This document shows, one piece after another, positions 9,345-17,881 of a DNA stretch of 64,000 nucleotides. Within the stretch, counting starts at the first letter, position 1; each line of letters begins with the position of its first letter. Under the pieces are notes generated by a model, which was not told the DNA's origin, made no database searches, and was given only the letters and a program-made list of their open reading frames with translations. The stretch is from positions 2,294,001 through 2,358,000 of the forward strand of contig NZ_CP179203.1 of NCBI RefSeq assembly GCF_051201625.1, in the 5' to 3' direction. Position numbers and translations under genes: made by a program. This DNA is from Shimia sp051201625. GTDB lineage: Bacteria; Pseudomonadota; Alphaproteobacteria; Rhodobacterales; Rhodobacteraceae.

Positions 9345-10229
9345 ATGAAACAGGCTCCCGACATTCTTTGTGTGGGATCGGTTCTTTGGGACGTGATAGG
9401 TCGATCCCCTAATCACATGCGCCAAGGGTCAGATGTTCCAGGACGTATTACCCGTCTCCCGGGAGGTGTCGCGTTGAATGTCGCCATGACGTTGGTAAAA
9501 TTTAAGCTGCGCCCTGCCCTTCTGACCGCAATAGGTAAGGATGAACAAGGCTATGAACTCCTGCAAGCATGCAAAAGTCTCGGCCTTTTAACTGAATTTG
9601 CCTATCAATCTGAGGATCTTCCAACCGATGCATATATGGCCGTTGAAGGCGCCAATGGTGTGATCGCTGCAATCGCGGATGCGCGATCGCTTGAAGCGGC
9701 AGGTGATAAAATCCTTCTTCCTCTTGAAAATGGCACCCTTGGATCAGAGCTTGTGCCTTTTTCGGGTTTCATCGCTTTGGATGGAAATCTGACACTTCGC
9801 TTGCTTGAACGTATAGCAAGCGAGCCTGTATTTGGAGAAGCTGACATGCGGGTTGCTCCTGCTTCTCCCGGCAAGGCAGAGAGACTACAGCCATTTTTAA
9901 AGTATTCCAGAGCTACGCTATATGTGAACCTAGAAGAGGCAAGTTTGCTTTGCCAGATTGAATTTGAGTCGTCCGAAGTTGCCGCTAATTCGCTCATCAA
10001 AAGAGGTGCAAAGCGGGCGCTTGTAACAAATGGCGAATTTTCCGCGTCAGATGCATCGCTAGATGGCACACTCACCCAAGTTCCACCGCAAGTCCCCGTT
10101 AAACGTGTGACCGGAGCAGGAGATACGTTTATGGCAACTCATATTGCCGCCGAAATCGAAGGCTGCGACCGCAATACGGCTCTTAAACGCGCGCTTGAAG
10201 CCGCCGCTACTTATGTGTCTGGAGAATAA
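9345..10229 (+). CDS. psuK: Pseudouridine kinase (PfkB family)
   Basis: A 294-residue ribokinase-fold enzyme. The two PfkB signatures are visible: PGGVALNVAMTLVKF near residue 38 and VTGAGDTFMATHIAAE near residue 253, whose D is the catalytic base. PfkB kinases phosphorylate many sugars and nucleosides. The assignment to pseudouridine rests on the neighbour psuG, whose start lies only five bases after this stop: PsuK makes pseudouridine 5'-phosphate, which PsuG then splits. The N-terminus (PDILCVGSVLWDVIGRS) is typical of the family. The start at 9345 is 13 bases after the thiE-like stop and lacks a strong ribosome site. Confidence 0.87.
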   Translation: MKQAPDILCVGSVLWDVIGRSPNHMRQGSDVPGRITRLPGGVALNVAMTLVKFKLRPALLTAIGKDEQGYELLQACKSLGLLTEFAYQSEDLPTDAYMAVEGANGVIAAIADARSLEAAGDKILLPLENGTLGSELVPFSGFIALDGNLTLRLLERIASEPVFGEADMRVAPASPGKAERLQPFLKYSRATLYVNLEEASLLCQIEFESSEVAANSLIKRGAKRALVTNGEFSASDASLDGTLTQVPPQVPVKRVTGAGDTFMATHIAAEIEGCDRNTALKRALEAAATYVSGE

Positions 10230-10234
10230 CGCAA

Positions 10235-11155
10235 ATGGGTCTCATCACCTTGTCGCCGGAGGTCAACAATGCAATTACCAATGGCACTCCAATTGTTGCA
10301 CTTGAAAGCACAATCATCACGCATGGCATGCCATATCCACAAAATCTCGAGGTCGCCCGGCAAGTTGAAGCGGACATTTGGGCCAAGGGTGTTACTCCCG
10401 CAACAATTGCAGTTATCAATGGAGTGTTCCATGCAGGCCTGACCAACGCGCAGCTTGTAAATCTTGCTCAGGCTAAACATGCGGAAAAGCTCTCGCGGGC
10501 TGATCTAGCGGTATGCATCGCTAAGAGAGGAACGGGTGCAACAACGGTAGCAGCAACCATGATTGGGGCTCGCCTCGCTGGTATTGATGTCTTTGCAACC
10601 GGCGGTATTGGTGGTGTCCACAAAGGAGCTGAGACAAGTTTTGACATTTCAGCCGACCTAATCGAACTGGCACAAACTTCAGTTACTGTTGTCGCGGCTG
10701 GTGCAAAGGCTATTCTCGATATCCCAAAAACACTTGAAGTGCTGGAAACTAATGGCGTTCCCGTAATTGCCTACCAGCAAGACAGTTTTCCGGCTTTCTG
10801 GTCTGCACGTTCCGACTTTAGTGCTCCACTAAGAATGGACACACCGAGCCAAATTGCGCAGTCTCATTTGATGCGTCAGTATCTTGGCCTGACAGGCGGT
10901 CAGTTGGTTGCCAACCCAATCCCTACATCCGATGAAATAAAGGCTGAAGAAATAGAACCCGTAATCGCCAAAGCTACCGCTGAGGCGGCTGAAAAGGGAA
11001 TTACTGGAAAGCGAGTGACCCCCTTTTTGCTTCAACGAATTTTTGAGTTAACGAAAGGGAATTCGCTGAATGCAAACATCGCATTAGTCCGTAACAATGC
11101 ACGCCTTGCAGCTGAGATTGCCCACGAGTTGAATTTGTTAAAACTCGGAGTGTGA
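10235..11155 (+). CDS. psuG: Pseudouridine-5'-phosphate glycosidase
   Basis: At 306 residues this matches the usual PsuG length. The highly conserved N-terminal block VALESTIITHGMPYPQN (E24) is present, as are AKRGTGATTVAATM, FATGGIGGVHKGAE and the asparagine-rich C-terminal block GNSLNANIALVRNNARLAAEIA. PsuG reversibly cleaves pseudouridine 5'-phosphate into uracil and ribose 5-phosphate in the cytoplasm. With PsuK it lets the cell recycle pseudouridine from RNA turnover. GGAGAA overlapping the psuK stop serves as its ribosome site. Confidence 0.96.
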   Translation: MGLITLSPEVNNAITNGTPIVALESTIITHGMPYPQNLEVARQVEADIWAKGVTPATIAVINGVFHAGLTNAQLVNLAQAKHAEKLSRADLAVCIAKRGTGATTVAATMIGARLAGIDVFATGGIGGVHKGAETSFDISADLIELAQTSVTVVAAGAKAILDIPKTLEVLETNGVPVIAYQQDSFPAFWSARSDFSAPLRMDTPSQIAQSHLMRQYLGLTGGQLVANPIPTSDEIKAEEIEPVIAKATAEAAEKGITGKRVTPFLLQRIFELTKGNSLNANIALVRNNARLAAEIAHELNLLKLGV

Positions 11156-11226
11156 TTTGATCGCATTTTCGTTGAAGCTTTCCTGCAAAACTCGTAATAA
11201 GACGTAGGTTTTTGTGGAACATCAAC

Positions 11227-11916
11227 ATGACAACGCCTTTTGACGAACAGCCACAGCATAAACACCGCTCTGGGTTTTTTGGCAGCCTTCGGGCAAGTTT
11301 TCTAACTGGTATCGTCGTAATCCTGCCTATCGGTTTAACCATCTGGCTAATATGGACTTTGATAGGCTGGGTGGATGGCTTTGTGTTGCCGCTTGTGCCA
11401 AGCACGGTCAACCCCGAAAAATATATAGGCATCAACCTTCGAGGTATTGGTGTCATCATTTTCTTTCTGTTTACCATCTTCGTAGGCTGGGTTGCAAAAG
11501 GCCTTATTGGCAGGTCAATGATCCGCTGGGGTGAAGGTGTCGTAGACCGAATGCCCGTCGTAAGGTCGGTGTACTCAGGCGCCAAACAAATTGCTGAAAC
11601 CGTATTTGCCCAATCCGAGCGTAGCTTTGAAAAGGCATGCCTTTTCGAATATCCACGTCGCGGTATTTGGGCGATAGGCTTTATATCAACGAATGCCAAA
11701 GGCGAAATTGCGGAATTAACCGCTACCCCAGACGGGTTAATCAGCGTATTCGTCCCAACAACCCCAAATCCTACCTCAGGTTTTTTGTTATTTTTTCCAC
11801 GCGATGATGTGATCGAGCTGGAAATGACGGTTGAGGACGCGGCCAAATTAGTGATCTCTGCCGGGCTTGTTTATCCCAATCCAAAAGATCCTACCAAGCC
11901 GCCCACCAGCGATTAA
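11227..11916 (+). CDS. DUF502 family inner-membrane protein
   Basis: The ATG at 11227 gives 229 residues; an in-frame TTG at 11212 is less likely. Two hydrophobic segments are clear: LTGIVVILPIGLTIWLIWTL (about residues 28-50) and IGVIIFFLFTIFVGWVAKGL (about 75-95), followed by a soluble domain. Family marks are MPVVRSVYSGAKQIAETVF and the TPNPTSGFLLFFPRDDV block. The molecular role of DUF502 proteins is not established. The gene lies 71 bases after psuG and may be the last gene of that operon. Confidence 0.88.
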   Translation: MTTPFDEQPQHKHRSGFFGSLRASFLTGIVVILPIGLTIWLIWTLIGWVDGFVLPLVPSTVNPEKYIGINLRGIGVIIFFLFTIFVGWVAKGLIGRSMIRWGEGVVDRMPVVRSVYSGAKQIAETVFAQSERSFEKACLFEYPRRGIWAIGFISTNAKGEIAELTATPDGLISVFVPTTPNPTSGFLLFFPRDDVIELEMTVEDAAKLVISAGLVYPNPKDPTKPPTSD

Positions 11917-12281
11917 TGAATCACTTTTTTGACTCTGGTAGCGACATGTTGAAAACCAACTGACTAATCTTTTTGCTTGAATCCACAGGCAAGAAAATAA
12001 AAATATTGTCGCTTGAACTGAGATACCGTCATCAATGCGTAAAAATCACTCAAATTTATGTTTTTCAAATGTTTCCGCGCGACCTTAGAAAAAATTTATT
12101 GAAACGCTGCAGCCGTCTCATATCGGCGTAGCGTCGAGGAAGCAGCGATCGAGAGCAATTTTATCAATAAGCGGTAACAATTGCCTCAGTGCCGGTTGCG
12201 GTCCAAGTTCGGTTGCTCAAGTCGAGCCGCAATTTCTTCCGCGTGTAAATCAGATCTTAGCGAGTGCAGCAATTCTGACTG
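11917..12281. other. Gene-free convergent region between the DUF502 gene and bdhA
   Basis: In these 365 bases no open frame has a ribosome site and no clear terminator is visible. Directly after the bdhA stop codon the same minus-strand frame stays open for 31 more codons (to 12186) with coding-like composition, which may be chance or a decayed downstream sequence. Confidence 0.45.
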
Positions 12282-13055
12282 TTACAATGCGGTCCAACCA
12301 CCATCTACGGAAATAGATGTCCCCGTGATTTGCGCTGCGGCGTCGGAACTCAGGAATGCGACAGTAGCTCCCAGTTGTTCGACCGTCGCAAACTCACCAC
12401 TTGGTTGGCGTTCCAGCATTACTTTTTCAATTACCTCGTCGCGACCCATGCCATATTTCTCCATAGTGGCGGGAATTTGCGCCTCAACCAACGGCGTCAA
12501 AACATAGCCCGGACAGACCGCGTTGCACGTAATCGGCTCTTTTGCAGTTTCTAACGCCACGGTTTTAGATATCCCAACCACACCATGCTTCGCAGCTATA
12601 TAGGCCGATTTAAATGGTGATGCCGTCAACCCGTGAGCTGAAGCGATATTCACAACACGCCCCCATCCGCGCTCTCGCATAAATGGTAACGCAGAAGCAG
12701 TCGTGTGAAAAACAGAACTTAGATTTATAGCGATAATCGCGTCCCACTTATCTATTGGAAATTTATCTATAGGCGCCACATGCTGAATACCGGCGTTATT
12801 GACCAAAATATCACACCCGCCAACCTGTGAAATTAACTCTCTGCATTCCACGTTATTGGACATATCAGCTTTGATATAGCGAGCTGTTACACTGAATTTC
12901 TCGGCAATGCTGGCAGCTAAAGAGTGATCTTCATCCCGATCGGTGAACGAATTCAAAACCACATTGGCCCCAGACTTCGCAAGTTCCTTTACAATGCCCA
13001 AACCGATCCCCGAGTTAGATCCTGTGACGATTGCCGTTTTTCCGGAAAGTGTCAT
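12282..13055 (-). CDS. bdhA: D-3-hydroxybutyrate dehydrogenase (short-chain dehydrogenase)
   Basis: A 257-residue classical short-chain dehydrogenase. The NAD-binding TGSNSGIG lies at 11-18, NNAG at 86-89 and the catalytic triad at S139, Y152 and K156. The region GIQHVAPIDKFPIDKWD and the block QIPATMEKYGMGRDEVIEKVMLERQPSGEFATVEQL are characteristic of 3-hydroxybutyrate dehydrogenases, which oxidise 3-hydroxybutyrate to acetoacetate with NAD+ during use of polyhydroxybutyrate or ketone bodies. A structured RNA segment with a terminator lies 94 bases upstream and could influence it. Substrate is inferred from overall sequence pattern. Confidence 0.9.
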   Translation of the reverse strand: MTLSGKTAIVTGSNSGIGLGIVKELAKSGANVVLNSFTDRDEDHSLAASIAEKFSVTARYIKADMSNNVECRELISQVGGCDILVNNAGIQHVAPIDKFPIDKWDAIIAINLSSVFHTTASALPFMRERGWGRVVNIASAHGLTASPFKSAYIAAKHGVVGISKTVALETAKEPITCNAVCPGYVLTPLVEAQIPATMEKYGMGRDEVIEKVMLERQPSGEFATVEQLGATVAFLSSDAAAQITGTSISVDGGWTAL

Positions 13056-13141
13056 GGTTAACCCTTCTTATCTTGCGGTTTCAATTAAAATGCTGCACCC
13101 GCACAATACGGTTCTTTTTCCGAAGCTTCCACAGTCAGAAT

Positions 13142-13167
13142 AAAAAAACGCCCGCGCGAAGCGGGCG
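13142..13167 (-). terminator. Rho-independent terminator (minus strand)
   Basis: CGCCCGC (13149-13155) and GCGGGCG (13161-13167) form a perfect seven-pair GC stem with a five-base loop. On the minus strand it is followed by seven T (13148-13142). It faces leftward toward bdhA. Confidence 0.75.
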
Positions 13168-13250
13168 TAAAGTTATTGAGGCAGGTTTCATACAGGCAAG
13201 AAACCTATCGAGCAGTTCGTCCTTTATAAGCCTTCCGGTACGGACCTCCA
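13149..13250 (-). ncRNA. Candidate small RNA or terminated leader upstream of bdhA
   Basis: On the minus strand this segment can form three stem-loops in a row: GTCC/GGAC (13242-13245 with 13219-13222), a seven-base AGGTTTC/GAAACCT stem with a ten-base loop (13206-13200 with 13189-13183), and a GC-rich terminator (13167-13149) followed by seven T. No minus-strand protein gene ends here: the neighbour to the right is on the plus strand and bdhA starts to the left. The terminator should therefore end a short non-coding transcript or an attenuated bdhA leader. No known RNA family was recognised. The 5' end is a guess. Confidence 0.42.
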
Positions 13251-13330
13251 AGCTAAAAGTTTGATAACCCTTAAATCTATCGTTACTTTTTACCTTGATA
13301 AAACAATGGTCAAAGAGGATTGTTCAGCCA

Positions 13331-15145
13331 ATGGTACCAATATGTTTCTCCTTAAAGCGGACTTTGAGCACGGCTTTCGCCGTTGTTTTCATGGCTGGAG
13401 CCGTTCTTTCGGATCAAGCCCATGGGATCGCAATGTATGGCGACCCCAAGCTTCCACCTGACTTCGAATCACTTCCCTACGCTTACGCAAACGCACCTAA
13501 GGGCGGGCGAATCGTAACGGGCAATACCGGGGGGTTTGATTCGCTGAACCCGTTCATTCGCAAAGGTACAGTCCCCTGGCAGCTGCGATTCTTTACATAT
13601 GATTCGCTGATGGGTCGAAACCGTGATGAACCATTCGCACTTTACGGGTTGATTGCCGAGTCAATCAAAACGCCACCAAATCGAGCGTGGGTTGAATTCA
13701 AAATTCGTAAAGAGGCTAGGTTTTCTGATGGTAACCCTATCACTGTTGAAGACGTGATTTGGTCGTACGAAACTCTAGGGACCTCCGGTCATCCCCGCTA
13801 TCTAGGTTTCTGGAAGAAGGTGGACACTATCGAAGCAACCGGCCCGCGCTCTGTTCGCATCACCTTCAATACTGAAGATCGCGAGTTAGCTCTCATCGCG
13901 GGTATGCGGCCTATCCTGCAAAAAGCTCAGTGGGTTGGAAAAGATATCGCTGAAGCGACATTAGAGGACATCCCAATCGGTTCAGGGGCATATGTCATAA
14001 GCGACTTTGAGGCTGGACGATATGTAACTTTGTCTCGCGATCCCAACTACTGGGCCGCCGACCTCCCGTTCCGCAAGGGCACCAACAATTTTGATGAAAT
14101 ACAAATTGATTTTTATGGTGACGGCGATGTGCTCTTTGAAGCCTTCAAAGCCGGCGAAATCTCTTACGTGCGAGAATTCAACGCTGAATCGTGGGCTAGT
14201 CAATACAACTTTCCCAGTGCGCAGGCTGGAGACATTGTAAAATCAGAAATTCCACATCAAAAGCCCTCGGGCATGACGGGCTTTGTTATAAACGCACGTC
14301 GAGCACCTTTTAACGATATAAGGGTCCGCGACGCTCTGATACATGCCTTCAATTTTGAATTTATCAACGACACCATGACTGGTGGTCGTCAAGCGCGCAT
14401 ATCTTCCTATTTTTCTGGATCAGTACTTTCCATGGAAAGCGGAGTAGCAAACGGAAAAGTTGCTGAACTTTTATCGCCTTTTACGAACGAAATACCCGCA
14501 GATGCCATCTCTGGTTACGAGCTCCCTAAATCAAATGGATCTTTACGTAACCGTAAGAATTTTCAAATCGCAGCGAAACTTCTGGATGAAGCAGGATTTG
14601 TCGTTGTTGATGGCAAACGACATGATGCAAATGGCAATCCATTAACGTTAGAGATTTTGCTGCGGCAAGGCGATTCTCAGAGTAAGGCCATTATCGATAT
14701 ATACAAAAAATCTGTTGAACGCTTAGGAATCAGCGTAACAGTTTCATTAACCGATAATGCCCAGTTTACCCAACGTGTGAACGATTTTGATTTCGACATG
14801 GTCAATTATCGTCGTTCTCTGTCACTTAGTCCGGGCAATGAACAAAACCTTTACTGGGGAAGTGAATCGGCTGACCAAACAGGTTCACGCAACTTAATGG
14901 GTGTCAAATCTGCGGCTATAGACTCTCTCATTAATACGATGCTTACCTCAAACAGTCAGGACGACTTTATTGCGGCTACCCGTGCTTTGGATCGCGTCCT
15001 AACTTCAGGTCGGCACGTTATTCCAATTTGGAACTATGCGGTCGGTCGAATTGCGCACCGCAAAGAAATGCAGTTTCCCGATACCCTGTCAATTTACGGT
15101 GATGGCGCTGACTGGATGCCTGCCCTCTGGTGGTGGGACAAGTAA
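13331..15145 (+). CDS. Periplasmic solute-binding protein, family 5 (oligopeptide/YejA-like)
   Basis: A precursor of 604 residues from the ATG at 13331; a TTG at 13295 would extend it by 12 residues but has no ribosome site, while AGAGG precedes this ATG at longish spacing. Residues 1-32 contain a basic start and a hydrophobic core (LSTAFAVVFMAGAVLS), a signal peptide ending near QAHG. The mature start GIAMYGDPKLPPDFESLPYA and PKGGRIVTGNTGGFDSLNPF are typical of YejA-type binding proteins for ABC transporters of peptides. No permease or ATPase gene follows, so it is an orphan in this window. A strong terminator lies downstream. Confidence 0.88.
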   Translation: MVPICFSLKRTLSTAFAVVFMAGAVLSDQAHGIAMYGDPKLPPDFESLPYAYANAPKGGRIVTGNTGGFDSLNPFIRKGTVPWQLRFFTYDSLMGRNRDEPFALYGLIAESIKTPPNRAWVEFKIRKEARFSDGNPITVEDVIWSYETLGTSGHPRYLGFWKKVDTIEATGPRSVRITFNTEDRELALIAGMRPILQKAQWVGKDIAEATLEDIPIGSGAYVISDFEAGRYVTLSRDPNYWAADLPFRKGTNNFDEIQIDFYGDGDVLFEAFKAGEISYVREFNAESWASQYNFPSAQAGDIVKSEIPHQKPSGMTGFVINARRAPFNDIRVRDALIHAFNFEFINDTMTGGRQARISSYFSGSVLSMESGVANGKVAELLSPFTNEIPADAISGYELPKSNGSLRNRKNFQIAAKLLDEAGFVVVDGKRHDANGNPLTLEILLRQGDSQSKAIIDIYKKSVERLGISVTVSLTDNAQFTQRVNDFDFDMVNYRRSLSLSPGNEQNLYWGSESADQTGSRNLMGVKSAAIDSLINTMLTSNSQDDFIAATRALDRVLTSGRHVIPIWNYAVGRIAHRKEMQFPDTLSIYGDGADWMPALWWWDK

Positions 15146-15214
15146 TAAGCTGCGCACACGGCTCACCTCTACTCTGGCACTATTTTGTGACGCATTAAAC
15201 TTATCTCAACCTAC

Positions 15215-15250
15215 AAAAGATCGACGAGTAGCCTTCGCCGATCTTTTTTT
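15215..15250 (+). terminator. Rho-independent terminator after the solute-binding protein gene
   Basis: AAAAGATCG (15215-15223) pairs with CGATCTTTT (15239-15247), with extra pairing inside (CGA with TCG), and a run of T reaches 15250. It lies between convergent genes and overlaps the end of the P450 gene by two bases. The A-run on the other side means it may also serve the minus strand. Confidence 0.75.
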
Positions 15251-16613
15251 ATCTGGGTTTTACTTTAAGCCAGATCCCTTCACGTGCCCGTACGGTCAAC
15301 TGCGCTTGTGGAATTGGCTCACGCTCTGGAACAATTTCAAATAGGTATTCACTTACCAACAAAGACAACAGTAGCGGGCCTTCTATCATGGCAAATCCTG
15401 ACCCTGGACAAACCCTCTGACCAGTTGAAAACGGAATGTAAGCTTCACGTAAACACGTTTTACCGTTTGGGGTCGCAAAACGCGCTGGATCAAAGACATC
15501 TGGCTGATCCCACAGCCGTTCATGGCGGTGCAAGTGCCACGGGCTAAGTACTATTTGACTGCCTTTTGGTACCTTTCGACTACGAAAAACCTCTGCTTTT
15601 CTAGCCTGACGAACCATCATCGGAACGGGCGGGTAAAGTCGCATTGACTCCCTGAACACATCGCGGGCAACTCTCATCTTTGTGACCGTAGAAAAGGGAA
15701 TCCTCTTTGCACCTATCTTCTCTTTAGCCTCTTGGGCGACCTTGTCTTGCCACTCTGGGTGTAACGCGAGAAGATACAACGACCACGCAAGCGCAGACGC
15801 GCTAGTTTCATGACCCGCCAAGAAGAAAATTGCTACCTGATCCACCATCTCGCTACTGTCGAAAGTCTCACCGGTATCGGGGTCGGGAGTTGTCATGATC
15901 TTGGTGGCAAGGTCATTTGGCGCAGTCCCTGCATTAATTTGAGCCATTCGCTCTGAAGTCAGTTGCTCAATCAGTTTTCGTATATGACCTGCCGTCTCCT
16001 TAGTTTTACGACTATGAAACCGAGGCATCCACTTTGGCAGAGGCAGCAGGCCACCTAAGTTTAAAACTGGCTGTTCCTTTTGATGCTGCCTAAATGCGTT
16101 AAAGACGCCTTTAGCCACCTTGTGCTCGATTGGAATTGAAAAAAGGGTTCGGAAAATCACATCTGCAGCAGCATGGCTGGTGTGAGCTTCAATATCGATA
16201 GCCTCTCCATCTGCGAGATCTTGCATTCGGTTAACCGCCGCTAAACCAGCGTCCCACATTGCAGAAAATGTCTCATGTAAACGGCCACCCTCAAATGCCG
16301 GATCGATGATGCGTCTTTGTCTTTTCCAAATGTCCCCATTTGTAACGAAAACAGAGTTACCGAGCAGTGGCATCAGACCTTTGCGCACGCGATCTGACTT
16401 TGGGAAATCATCTGGGCGACCTTTAAGGACAAGTTCAACAAGTGACGTATCATTACACATGTAGCTACGAAAAAATGGCGCCCTAAATTCAGCCATCCAT
16501 GCTCGATAAAGCCGTTGTGGCTGCGCTGACAAGATATCATTACGAAGCAATTTAAAATATTGCCATCGTGAAACAAATTCCGCTCGTGATGTTGGCTTTG
16601 GTGGCACCGTCAT
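15249..16613 (-). CDS. Cytochrome P450
   Basis: A 454-residue soluble bacterial P450. The heme-ligand loop FSTGQRVCPGSGFA places the axial cysteine at C402. The I-helix oxygen-binding motif is AGHETS (266-271) and the K-helix ExxR is E322-R325. Such enzymes insert oxygen into fatty acids, terpenoids or similar substrates using a ferredoxin or flavodoxin partner, none of which is encoded nearby. Its start overlaps the stop of the upstream membrane hydrolase gene by four bases (ATGA), so the two are translationally coupled and probably share a substrate. I cannot name the substrate. Confidence 0.94.
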   Translation of the reverse strand: MTVPPKPTSRAEFVSRWQYFKLLRNDILSAQPQRLYRAWMAEFRAPFFRSYMCNDTSLVELVLKGRPDDFPKSDRVRKGLMPLLGNSVFVTNGDIWKRQRRIIDPAFEGGRLHETFSAMWDAGLAAVNRMQDLADGEAIDIEAHTSHAAADVIFRTLFSIPIEHKVAKGVFNAFRQHQKEQPVLNLGGLLPLPKWMPRFHSRKTKETAGHIRKLIEQLTSERMAQINAGTAPNDLATKIMTTPDPDTGETFDSSEMVDQVAIFFLAGHETSASALAWSLYLLALHPEWQDKVAQEAKEKIGAKRIPFSTVTKMRVARDVFRESMRLYPPVPMMVRQARKAEVFRSRKVPKGSQIVLSPWHLHRHERLWDQPDVFDPARFATPNGKTCLREAYIPFSTGQRVCPGSGFAMIEGPLLLSLLVSEYLFEIVPEREPIPQAQLTVRAREGIWLKVKPR

Positions 16614-17824
16614 GGAGACAGCTTTGTGAATTTATTCACCATTTTCTCAATTCGGGAGTTTGAGGGTTGGCGCTGGTGAAAGCGATCCGCAAGAGTTTTT
16701 GGCCCAGCGGTGATCTTGAAATAATCATAATCTCCAGGCTTATCAAAGGCACACATATATTGAAAATGAAGGCGAAAGAACCTCCAGCGCAAGGCCCGCC
16801 AACGTTCTGGACTGAGAGTTTTCGAAAAAGCCGCCGAAAGGACCAACGGCCAACGTTTCCCTTTCGGTGATGGAACCGAAACAGACACTGGATCGCACAG
16901 GGAAAACGCGCACCCATCCCCCGGCGCGGTTACATCGATCCAAGTAACCTCTTCACGTGTAGACAAAAATAAAAGATCAGAGCGCAATCGATAGGCCTCC
17001 GGCAAAAAGGAAACCATTGGCACAACCTGACCAAGCGACAAAAATGCCAGTTCAGGACCTCCGACGCAAACACTCCCATCTCGGATCAGATCAGAAAGAA
17101 TGGTTATTGCCAAGTGGACACCGCACGAATGCCCCACGACCAGAACTTCATCAACATCTTCCTGAAGTGCCTCAGAAATTCTATTGGCAAATTTATTTAG
17201 ACGAACCTCTAGCTCTGGATGGTACGCGCCATTCGCTGCAGCTTGATAGGCGTAATCATGTAATAGATAGTAAGCGTAGAACCGATTATCGTTCTTGCGC
17301 ACCCAACTCAGGATTACAGGAACGACGGATACTCCCGCTATCCCTGCCCACCAAGGCAGTACCAAAGAAATAGTGTACCCAATTGTTAAGGCAGCTAGCA
17401 AAGCAATTAGCAATGTTGAGAACAAAAAAAACAAAGGGTATAGCGCCGCTATCATCGGGCCTTTGCGTAACTGCATCAAACGGCCCATTGAGCCGCTTCC
17501 AATATAAATATACGCGGTGCGTGCGAGTTGCATGTAGGCCGAATATATACTTTGTTTCATGCTTGATCTGACGATGTCAGACCAAAATAAAACCTCTACA
17601 TCCACATCTACTTTTTCATCTTCAATGTTGGAGTAAACTTTCCAGCCATAGACCTCAGCTTTCGGAGGTTTTGCTGCCAACGTCAAATTGTACCCTGAAA
17701 TTGAAGCCTGTTCTGCACCTTCCTTTCGATAGAGCTCTCGATAACGACGTGGATGAATGGGGTCGTAGCCCGGAATGTAAAACATCCGACGCTTGCGCAC
17801 CTGTCTGCGGATGTTTTCGCCCAT
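16610..17824 (-). CDS. Membrane-anchored alpha/beta-hydrolase-like protein of unknown substrate
   Basis: The ATG at 17824 has AAGGG upstream and gives 404 residues; an upstream frame from 17860 adds 12 less likely residues. The N-terminus RMFYIPGYDP looks like the first strand and oxyanion loop of an alpha/beta hydrolase. Two long hydrophobic segments lie at about 124-145 and 150-175. The nucleophile elbow is VVGHSCGVHLA (G231-H-S-C-G235), with S233 as the candidate nucleophile. The aspartate and histidine of the triad are not certain from sequence. It is coupled to the P450 gene by a four-base overlap and starts 57 bases after the ccdA stop. It could be a lipase, esterase or thioesterase; I do not recognise a named family. 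Confidence 0.75.
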   Translation of the reverse strand: MGENIRRQVRKRRMFYIPGYDPIHPRRYRELYRKEGAEQASISGYNLTLAAKPPKAEVYGWKVYSNIEDEKVDVDVEVLFWSDIVRSSMKQSIYSAYMQLARTAYIYIGSGSMGRLMQLRKGPMIAALYPLFFLFSTLLIALLAALTIGYTISLVLPWWAGIAGVSVVPVILSWVRKNDNRFYAYYLLHDYAYQAAANGAYHPELEVRLNKFANRISEALQEDVDEVLVVGHSCGVHLAITILSDLIRDGSVCVGGPELAFLSLGQVVPMVSFLPEAYRLRSDLLFLSTREEVTWIDVTAPGDGCAFSLCDPVSVSVPSPKGKRWPLVLSAAFSKTLSPERWRALRWRFFRLHFQYMCAFDKPGDYDYFKITAGPKTLADRFHQRQPSNSRIEKMVNKFTKLSP

Positions 17825-17881
17825 TTTTTCACCCTTCGTTGTAAAGGAGATTACCTCCAAAACTTGGGCGAGATTATGTCT

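Noticed and set aside
12186..12281. In-frame continuation of 31 codons after the bdhA stop
   Set aside because: bdhA already ends at its normal C-terminus (SVDGGWTAL); the extension matches no family I know and has no start of its own.
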